Shown here piece after piece: positions 1-5,391 of a stretch of DNA of 8,922 nucleotides (positions are counted from its first letter, which is position 1; each line of letters opens with the position of its first letter). Position numbers and translations under genes: made by a program. Source of the stretch: an uncultured Chlorobiales bacterium (GTDB taxonomy: Bacteria > Bacteroidota > Chlorobiia > Chlorobiales > Thermochlorobacteraceae); contig CALGMC010000146.1 of NCBI GenBank assembly GCA_937959145.1, forward strand, positions 1 to 8,922. Direction: 5' to 3'. Under the pieces are notes generated by a model. The model did no database searches, had not been told where the DNA came from, and worked only from the letters and a program-made list of their open reading frames with translations.

Positions 1-2594
1 AAATTCAGCCGACCATTCACCGTGAAGGTTCTTAAATTGCCCACCACAGGGTTGGCGTTGAGCGTGAGAATCGTCGAGTCGCTGACGATGATGTTGCTGT
101 TACTTGCGGTGGGGAGGTCGGTGCCGCATTCTTGATTTCCATTTCGGCAATAAAAAATTTGAGAGCCGCTGGTGTAGGTTCGATTTGCTAAGGGCACACG
201 GATGTTGCCTTGAAATGTATTTGCCATTAAGCCGAGCGGTGCGCCAACGCCGAGCGCACCTGAACTATTTAGCGCAAAACTGCCTGCCCCGCCGATGAAG
301 AAATCAAACATGAAAAGCCCGCCCGCAACCGAAAAGGTTCTTCCCGAAGCCATCGTAACGCTTTCGGTGAGGGTGCGTGTTGCGCCCGTAAAAATGGTGA
401 TATTGCACCCAAAATTAGCCAGTTCGGAAATGTAGTTGCCCGTAGGGTTGATACCTGCGCCTGCATAAATCACCGTTGTGCCTGCCGTAAAGGAGCGATT
501 AGCAAGAGGAAGACGTAGCGCGCCCGAAGTGGTGTTATCGTTTATTCCGTCGGGATGGGAGGTGCGGAAGTCGCCGTTAGCAATGCTTAACGAACCATTT
601 CCGCCCACATATCCAGCGAGCGGACGAAAAGAGCCTGTGCTGGTGATTGAGAGCGTAGCGTCGATCAGAAGATTCGTGGCATTGACCAGTTGAAAAGTCC
701 CTGATGTTGTCAATGGTGCTGGAGAAGAAACAGTAAAGGTAACATTACTGCTGGGGCGATTAAGCGTAATGTTGCGCGCTAAATTAGCGGCGGGGAAAAG
801 CCGAACGGTCGCATCACCCGTGCCATTGAGTATAAAATCTGCCAGAGAACTGTTTAGGCGAATCACGCTACTCCCACCAAGGTTGATGGTTTGATTGATG
901 GTTGTCGTGGAAGCACCTTCAAGCACAATTGTGTTTACGCCGCCAACAACAGTTAAACTGTTGCAGGTGAGGTTGCCGCCTGAAAGGGTTTTAGTAGAGC
1001 CATTGCCAAAAGAAATGATGTTGTAATCGGTGCGCGGGGTGATGGCTTGTGCTGACGCACTATTGTAAAAAATATCTGAGTTTGCGCCAAGCGTGATGGT
1101 CGGCGAATTGGTATTGACGATGGTTGTGCCTGTGCCGCCTGAAAACCCATTTGTGTTTGTGGTCAGAAATCGCCCTTGCACATTGACCGTCCCGCCCGTT
1201 CCGGTAAATGAAATCGTGGAACTTCCTGCTGAAAAATATGCGACGGTGTCAATCGTGAGCGTCGCGCCGCCTTGAAAGGAAGAAGCACCTGAAAGCAACT
1301 TTGGGCTTGCAGAAGTGCCTGTGATAATCACATTTCCATAAGTGCTGAACGCGCTGATGGTTTGCGCCGCATTGGCGTTATAGACGATGGTCGACGCGGC
1401 ACTTAATGTAACGGACGGAAAATTTGTGCTATTGATGGCGGTAAGAGTGGTGCCTACAAAGCCGTTGAGATTCGCCGTTTCAAACCGACCCTGAATTGAA
1501 ACCGCCGAGCCTGTGCTTCCAAAACTAATTTGAAAGGCTTGTGCGTTAAGCCGTGCGTCGCTTTCTATGGTGAAATTATTTCCATTGTTAATGGTCATGC
1601 TGGCATCAAGCGTTTTTGCAGAAATCCCGCCGATGACGACATTTCCTTGATAGGTGCCACCATTGACAATTTGGGTTCCAAATAAAGCACTGTAGCGAAT
1701 CGTGGAAGACGTGCCGAGTGTAATCGTAGGCGCGTTGGCGTTGCTAATTGCGGCACTTGTTGACCCACGAAATCCGTTTAAGTTTGAGGTGCGCAGTTCG
1801 CCGTTAATCGTAACGCTTCCGCCCGTGCCCGCAAAGGAAATTTGATTCGCGCCTAAATCAAAAACAGCACCTGCATTGACGGTAAGAGAGCCATTCGCAA
1901 TAAACCCTAAATTTCCGCCCGCTGATTTGATGCCCGATAGATTTGTAGTGATAACCACATTTGCATAATCGCTTCGCGCTGATACAGTTTGAGTGCCGAT
2001 GAGGGTAGCATATTGAATGGTCGAGGCAGAGCCGAGTGTAACCGTAGGTGAATTTGCATTGCTGATGGCGGTTGTGGTAGAGCCTGTGAATCCATCTAAA
2101 CGAGTTGTGCGAAACGTTCCAAGAATCTGAATTGAAACGCCCGTCCCTGTGGCGAAGATTTGGCGCGCCGCTGCATTCAAGGTGCCGTTAATTCGTGCGG
2201 CGACATTTGCACCAAGGGCTAAATCGACATTTGTGCCGATGCTTAATTGCGCTGTGGAAGCAATATCTAACTCAAATCCTAATGCGGTCGCGCTAAGTGT
2301 CAGGGTAGACGCAGAGGGCGCGTTGAGCGTTACGGTTCCCGAACCGATGATAACCAATCCGCCGGTGGTAATGCCGCCTGCGGGAAGGTTGACGGTAACT
2401 GTGAAGCCGTTAAAGCGGGCATATTCTGTCGTAGTATTTGGGACATTATTTGGGTTCCAGTTATTAGCGTCGTTCCAAGAAACGCCGTCGCCACCACCGT
2501 CCCAATCAATGAGCGTTTGCGCTGAAGCGTTTAGAACCGAAAGACAAGCAAAGAGCAGCAGGAAGAGGATTTTTTGAAAGATGCGTTGTTTCAT
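1..2594 (-). CDS. Giant secreted beta-rich repeat protein, 3' end beyond the window
   Basis: An uninterrupted reading frame of 864 codons runs from ATG at 2594 to base 1 with no stop, so the C-terminus is missing. Residues 1-25 form a signal peptide (KQR, then a Leu/Phe-rich core, cleavage after ASA before Q26). Mature residues about 28-54 carry a W-x-GGGDG-x-SW-N-x-ANNW...VP motif, common at the start of Bacteroidota surface repeat proteins. Residues ~153-575 hold four copies of a ~105-residue repeat, and ~675-864 hold more diverged copies. Composition is rich in Gly, Ser, Thr, Asn, Ile and Val and poor in charge and Cys, as expected of a beta-helix or beta-solenoid adhesin-like protein. A T9SS sorting domain at the unseen C-terminus is likely by analogy with the 207-aa protein at 6920-7543, but is not visible. 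No Shine-Dalgarno site precedes the ATG. The start is chosen because it gives the signal peptide. Function is unknown; surface display is inferred. Confidence 0.88.
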   Translation of the reverse strand, partial: MKQRIFQKILFLLLFACLSVLNASAQTLIDWDGGGDGVSWNDANNWNPNNVPNTTTEYARFNGFTVTVNLPAGGITTGGLVIIGSGTVTLNAPSASTLTLSATALGFELDIASTAQLSIGTNVDLALGANVAARINGTLNAAARQIFATGTGVSIQILGTFRTTRLDGFTGSTTTAISNANSPTVTLGSASTIQYATLIGTQTVSARSDYANVVITTNLSGIKSAGGNLGFIANGSLTVNAGAVFDLGANQISFAGTGGSVTINGELRTSNLNGFRGSTSAAISNANAPTITLGTSSTIRYSALFGTQIVNGGTYQGNVVIGGISAKTLDASMTINNGNNFTIESDARLNAQAFQISFGSTGSAVSIQGRFETANLNGFVGTTLTAINSTNFPSVTLSAASTIVYNANAAQTISAFSTYGNVIITGTSASPKLLSGASSFQGGATLTIDTVAYFSAGSSTISFTGTGGTVNVQGRFLTTNTNGFSGGTGTTIVNTNSPTITLGANSDIFYNSASAQAITPRTDYNIISFGNGSTKTLSGGNLTCNSLTVVGGVNTIVLEGASTTTINQTINLGGSSVIRLNSSLADFILNGTGDATVRLFPAANLARNITLNRPSSNVTFTVSSPAPLTTSGTFQLVNATNLLIDATLSITSTGSFRPLAGYVGGNGSLSIANGDFRTSHPDGINDNTTSGALRLPLANRSFTAGTTVIYAGAGINPTGNYISELANFGCNITIFTGATRTLTESVTMASGRTFSVAGGLFMFDFFIGGAGSFALNSSGALGVGAPLGLMANTFQGNIRVPLANRTYTSGSQIFYCRNGNQECGTDLPTASNSNIIVSDSTILTLNANPVVGNLRTFTVNGRLN
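870..2138 (-). repeat. Four ~105-residue protein repeats inside the giant secreted protein
   Basis: Each copy begins with a V-x-I-x-G-x-F-x-T strand, then a (N/D)GF-x-G turn at residues 167-169, 273-275, 377-379 and 482-484, giving spacings of 106, 104 and 105. Next comes a T-A-I-x-N-x-N-x-P-T-(V/I)-TLG stretch, a STI-x-Y strand, Q-x-(V/I), a Y-x-N-V-x-I strand and an ISF-x-GTGG end. Approximate copies are residues 153-260, 261-364, 365-469 and 470-575. At DNA level the copies are clearly diverged, so the duplication looks old and maintained for structure. The copy boundaries are my choice of phase. Confidence 0.85.
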
Positions 2595-2890
2595 CGTTGG
2601 GTATAGTTTAGTTGTTTTGTCGCAATGGTTTTATGAAAAACTTACAGTGATGAGGTTTGCAAAAGGTTTACGTGCAGTTCAAATCGAGCATTTTCGGTTT
2701 GGAGCACGGCAAGCAGAAAAGTTCTTTGCAAACAGGTGCAATGCGAAATGCGGGTTAGGAAATCAGTTTAGTTTGAGCATTCACAAAGCACGAATAAAGG
2801 TAGGTGAAGCAAGAAGGGGAGGCAAGCGAGTCGATATAGGGTTTTTATAGGGTATGAAATAGGGGGATTTTAGAGGCTTCGATGAAAGAT
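2595..2890. other. Intergenic region upstream of the giant gene
   Basis: This stretch separates the epimerase stop from the start of the giant secreted protein on the same strand. A plus-strand frame across 2581-2850 overlaps the giant gene's signal-peptide codons and has no family character, so I do not call it. I see no strong hairpin with a T-run after the epimerase and no convincing -35/-10 pair for the giant gene. The notable content is a set of short direct repeats at 2835-2864. Confidence 0.6.
2835..2864. repeat. Helically phased TATAGGG direct repeats
   Basis: TATAGGGT occurs at 2835-2842 and again at 2846-2853, a period of 11 bases. A third imperfect copy (AATAGGG) starts at 2858, 12 bases further. 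Spacing close to one helical turn would place the copies on one DNA face, which suits a cooperative regulator. They lie just downstream of the epimerase stop and about 240 bases upstream of the giant gene's start. The regulatory role is inferred; low-complexity chance is possible. Confidence 0.35.
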
Positions 2891-3304
2891 TTATTTCGGT
2901 TTGTTTTCTCCAACAAGCTCAACTAACACGCGGTTAGCCGTTTTGGGGTCGATGAAACTGACGAGTTTTTCTTCTGCGCCTAATCGTGGTTCGTTGAGAA
3001 TGCCGAATCCGCGTGCGGCAACATCTTTGACTTCTTGGTGAATGTCGGTGGTTTCGAATGCAAGGTGATGCAAGCCTTCGCCGCGCTTCTCGATGAACTT
3101 GGCGACGGTGCTTTCAGGCGAGGTGGCTTCGAGAAACTCGATTTTCGTATCGCCGATGTGAATGAATGCGACGCGAACTTTCTGTGCGGGCACGTCTTCA
3201 ACCGTTACTTTGGCTACCCCGTCGGCAATCAGAGTTTTGAAGAGGGCGAGCGAGTCATCAAGGCTTTTGACGGCGATGGCGACATGGTCAATGCGTTTCA
3301 ACAT
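2891..3304 (-). CDS. mce: Methylmalonyl-CoA epimerase
   Basis: The enzyme interconverts the (R) and (S) epimers of methylmalonyl-CoA, linking propionyl-CoA carboxylation to the B12-dependent mutase and succinyl-CoA in the cytosol. The 137-residue product is full length for this family of the vicinal-oxygen-chelate (VOC) fold. Two beta-alpha-beta modules are visible, starting at IDHVAIAV (residues 5-12) and at the GEGLHHLAFE segment (76-84). Likely metal ligands are H7, E56 in the KIEFLEA strand, H80 (or H79) and E129 near the C-terminus, matching the His/Gln-or-Glu/His/Glu pattern of known epimerases. The start MLKRIDHVAIAV is the usual N-terminus. It lies 45 bases downstream of rho on the same strand, so co-transcription is likely. 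No clear Shine-Dalgarno site is seen. A different VOC-family activity is possible but less likely. Confidence 0.93.
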   Translation of the reverse strand: MLKRIDHVAIAVKSLDDSLALFKTLIADGVAKVTVEDVPAQKVRVAFIHIGDTKIEFLEATSPESTVAKFIEKRGEGLHHLAFETTDIHQEVKDVAARGFGILNEPRLGAEEKLVSFIDPKTANRVLVELVGENKPK

Positions 3305-3312
3305 ATGAGGCT

Positions 3313-3328
3313 AATGTTAAAATGTTAA
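3313..3328. repeat. Tandem 8-mer in the rho-mce spacer
   Basis: AATGTTAA is repeated exactly head to tail (3313-3320 and 3321-3328) in the 45-base gap between rho and the epimerase. On the coding strand this reads TTAACATT twice and sits about 10 bases upstream of the epimerase ATG. It may be only AT-rich sequence drift. It makes the ribosome binding region unstructured, which can replace a Shine-Dalgarno site in Bacteroidota-like bacteria (inference). Confidence 0.5.
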
Positions 3329-3349
3329 GAGAAGTGTTAGGTGAATGGC

Positions 3350-4687
3350 TTATGCGTTCATCATTTTGAAGAACTCTTTGTTAGATTTCGTGCCGTCCAT
3401 TTTATCCAAAATAAATTCCATGCTTTCTACGGAGTTTTTATCCGCCATGTATTTTCTCAGAAGCCACATGCGCGAGATTTCCTCTTGCGAGACGAGCAAT
3501 TCTTCTTTGCGCGTGCCCGATTTGAGAATATCAATAGACGGGAAGATGCGCCTGTCGGCGAGGCGACGGTCGAGCACAAGTTCCATATTGCCCGTGCCTT
3601 TGAACTCTTCGAAAATCACATCGTCCATGCGCGAGCCAGTGTCGACAAGTGCGGTGGCGATAATGGTCAGCGAGCCGCCTTCCTCGACATTGCGCGCCGC
3701 ACCGAAAAAGCGTTTCGGCTTGTGAAGCGCGTTGGAGTCAATCCCGCCTGAAAGAATTTTTCCAGAGTGCGGAATAACCGTGTTGTGCGCACGAGCAAGG
3801 CGCGTAATAGAATCTAAAAGAATCACCACATCGCGTTTGACTTCCACCAATCGTTTCGCTTTTTCAAGCACCATATCGGCAACTTGAACATGGCGTTCAG
3901 GCTCTTCATCAAAGGTTGAAGAAATAACTTCTGCCTGAACGTTGCGCTCCATGTCGGTAACTTCTTCGGGACGTTCATCAATCAGCAAGACAATCAGATA
4001 CACTTCGGGGTGATTCTTCGCAATCGCATTCGCAATTTTTTGAAGCAGAATCGTTTTACCTGTTTTGGGTTGCGCCACGATTAAGCCGCGCTGACCTTTA
4101 CCAATAGGCGCGAAGACGTCCAAAACGCGCGTGGAGTATTCATTGGGCGTGGTTTCAAGTTTCAAGCGTTCTTGCGGATAAAGCGGAGTGAGGTTGTCAA
4201 ACGGAACACGGTCTTTAATCTCTTCGGGCGTAACGCCGTTGATGGTTTCGATTTTCAGAAGCGCGAAGAAACGCTCGCCTTCTTTCGGCGCACGCACCTG
4301 CCCCGAGACCGTATCTCCCGTCTTCAAATTAAACCGCTTGATTTGCGAGGGTGAAACGTAAATATCGTCGGGCGATGAAAGGTAGTTGTAGTTTGCCGAG
4401 CGTAAAAAGCCATACCCGTCTTGAATCGTTTGAAGCACGCCGCTATTGACAATCACGCCGGGCGAACTTCCCTCTGGTGCAGATTCAATCTTTTGAGCCT
4501 GCGTTTCAATGATTTTGTAAATAATCTCATCTTTACGAAGTCCGCTGGTGTGAATGCCCATTTCTTTGGCAATCGCCGCAAGTTCAGTTACCTTTTTCTT
4601 CTGTAAGATGTTGATATCTAAACTGAAATTTGGAGTGGCACTTGGGGCGGCTGTAGGGGCATTTGCGTTTGCATTTGCGTTTGGCAT
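3350..4687 (-). CDS. rho: Transcription termination factor Rho
   Basis: Rho is the hexameric RNA-dependent ATPase/helicase that releases transcripts at Rho-dependent terminators. The 445-residue product is complete. Order of parts: Ala/Asn/Pro-rich tail (1-20); N-terminal helical region (~23-63, KKKVTELAAIAKEMGI); cold-shock-like primary RNA-binding domain (~78-145, with DGYGFLRS and DDIYVSPSQIKRF); and the RecA-like motor. The Walker A loop is AQPKTGKT (205-212), where many Rho proteins have APPKAGKT. The catalytic Glu region is LLIDERPEEVT (E238) and Walker B is VVILLDS (D292). The Q-loop segment is around SGKILSGGID (308-317) and the arginine finger is in SGTRKEELL (R393). It is about 26 residues longer than the E. 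coli protein because of the N-terminus. It is probably first in an operon with the epimerase. No Shine-Dalgarno site is evident. Confidence 0.98.
   Translation of the reverse strand: MPNANANANAPTAAPSATPNFSLDINILQKKKVTELAAIAKEMGIHTSGLRKDEIIYKIIETQAQKIESAPEGSSPGVIVNSGVLQTIQDGYGFLRSANYNYLSSPDDIYVSPSQIKRFNLKTGDTVSGQVRAPKEGERFFALLKIETINGVTPEEIKDRVPFDNLTPLYPQERLKLETTPNEYSTRVLDVFAPIGKGQRGLIVAQPKTGKTILLQKIANAIAKNHPEVYLIVLLIDERPEEVTDMERNVQAEVISSTFDEEPERHVQVADMVLEKAKRLVEVKRDVVILLDSITRLARAHNTVIPHSGKILSGGIDSNALHKPKRFFGAARNVEEGGSLTIIATALVDTGSRMDDVIFEEFKGTGNMELVLDRRLADRRIFPSIDILKSGTRKEELLVSQEEISRMWLLRKYMADKNSVESMEFILDKMDGTKSNKEFFKMMNA
4659..4682 (-). repeat. 12-base tandem repeat encoding the Ala-Asn tail of Rho
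   Basis: GCATTTGCGTTT is repeated exactly twice on the plus strand, encoding the alternating Asn-Ala stretch at residues 2-9 of Rho. Itself made of two near-identical 6-mers, it is slippage-prone, so the number of Asn-Ala pairs may vary between strains. The segment precedes the folded domain, so length change should be tolerated. Confidence 0.75.
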
Positions 4688-5182
4688 TGCTGTTAATGAT
4701 TAGTGTTGGTGAGGCTGAATTGAAAAAATAAATGCTTAGTCAAATACTGATTCAAAGAAGCGCGCTGAATAGCCCGCCGATATGTTTTATGATTAGAATT
4801 TATGGAGCAACTCTTGAAAAGGAGTAAGTTTTCAAGTCTCTGACAAATCAGCGTTGCTGTTTCGCAAATTGAAAAATTCAGAGGCAGAAGAGAACAAAAA
4901 TGTTCAAGGTTAATAGTTCAAAGTTGAGTTTAGTGAGAACGAACAACGAATTGATACTCAATAAGTGCGAGCCTGCACTGAGAGTTCGGTTGCGAAGTCA
5001 ATCTTGAAGCATTGCAAATATAAAAACTCTTATCATTCAAACAACGTTTTTTTAGAACAGAAATTTGTAATTCCCCAAAACCTTCCAACAAACCGCCTCC
5101 AAACAAGCGGTGTAAACAAAATGCAAACCTTTGATTCCGACTTTGGCTCGGTTGAAGTCAAACTCAAAACAAAAGTCGCGCA
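4688..5182. other. Divergent intergenic region between rho and the plus-strand cassette
   Basis: This AT-rich stretch must hold the promoters for both divergent transcription units, but I cannot assign -35/-10 pairs with confidence. It contains an 8-bp perfect inverted repeat (4813-4836), a small GAACA/TGTTC palindrome with AAAA between (4892-4905), an AGTGC/GCACT hairpin (4964-4979) and an ACCGC/GCGGT hairpin (5092-5111). I find no tRNA, riboswitch or T-run terminator. The frame from GTG 4965 to 5186 has poor protein character except for its last 21 codons, listed separately. Confidence 0.6.
4813..4836. promoter_or_regulatory. Perfect 8-bp inverted repeat, possible operator
   Basis: CTTGAAAA (4813-4820) and TTTTCAAG (4829-4836) are exact complements separated by GGAGTAAG. 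There is no T-run on either side, so a terminator is unlikely. The site lies about 126 bases upstream of the rho start in the divergent region. It could be a dimeric regulator site for rho or for the divergent cassette. The inverted repeat is seen directly; the role is inferred. Confidence 0.35.
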
Positions 5183-5186
5183 ATGA
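5121..5186 (+). CDS. Possible 21-codon leader ORF coupled to the next gene
   Basis: ATG at 5121 opens a 21-codon frame (MQTFDSDFG... ending KVAQ) whose TGA shares the ATGA overlap at 5183-5186 with the next start. That overlap is typical of translational coupling and is the main reason to list it. The composition is charged and protein-like. A GGTG at 5109-5112 could be a weak ribosome binding site, and it sits in the right arm of the ACCGC/GCGGT hairpin (5092-5111), which could gate access. The frame can extend up to GTG 4965, but that upstream part looks non-coding. I do not recognise the peptide, and it may be chance. Confidence 0.25.
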   Translation: MQTFDSDFGSVEVKLKTKVAQ

Positions 5187-5389
5187 GGCACCGCGATACA
5201 TTTCTCTTACGCTTGATTCAAACCGACGAAAACACATCAAGCGAAAAAACGGCGGAGTTGTCAAAGGAGGGACAAACGCTGAAAATTTTTTTGCGGTCGG
5301 TTTCAACGGGCGAAGAAAAAGAGTTCGAGAGCCTCGATGCGCTCAAAGAGTTTCTTCGACTGTTTTTACAACTCAAACCAAATCAATAA
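5183..5389 (+). CDS. Small conserved-looking protein upstream of the SUMF1-like gene
   Basis: The 68-residue product has no signal peptide or membrane segment. It reads TFLLRL near the N-terminus, a charged linker, then a LKIFLRSVSTGEE strand-turn and a C-terminal amphipathic helix ending LKEFLRLFLQL. This layout resembles a class of short bacterial proteins with an N-terminal 'TFLLRLW'-type strand, a 'SGE' turn and a C-terminal 'F-x-x-L-x-x-L-x-x-F-L' helix. That resemblance is from memory and their function is unknown. The ATG lies in an ATGA overlap with the preceding short frame, has no Shine-Dalgarno site, and the stop is 2 bases before the next ATG. This suggests the protein is made in ratio with the downstream SUMF1-like protein. 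A role as cytosolic partner or translational leader is inferred. Confidence 0.6.
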   Translation: MRHRDTFLLRLIQTDENTSSEKTAELSKEGQTLKIFLRSVSTGEEKEFESLDALKEFLRLFLQLKPNQ

Positions 5390-5391
5390 CT

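Noticed and set aside
2149..2577. A 142-codon plus-strand frame inside the giant gene
   Set aside because: It is antisense to the signal peptide and the first ~130 residues of the giant protein. It has no family character and reflects the strand-biased composition of the real gene.
2581..2850. An 89-codon plus-strand frame in the intergenic region
   Set aside because: Its start overlaps the first codons of the giant gene on the other strand, it has no ribosome binding site, and the predicted protein has no recognisable motif.
3035..3751. Several plus-strand frames of 97-136 codons opposite the epimerase and rho
   Set aside because: These are antisense shadows of two well-recognised conserved genes whose codon pattern fully explains them.
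5092..5111. ACCGC/GCGGT hairpin as a terminator
   Set aside because: The stem is only 5 bp, the loop is 10 bases, and no T-run follows on either strand.
4965..5120. Upstream part of the frame starting at GTG 4965
   Set aside because: It is AT-rich, with odd composition and no initiation signal. Only the last 21 codons have any contextual support.
5131..5391. An 87-codon N-terminal extension of the SUMF1-like protein
   Set aside because: The extension would overlap the 68-aa gene in another frame and bury the clear signal peptide that begins at ATG 5392.
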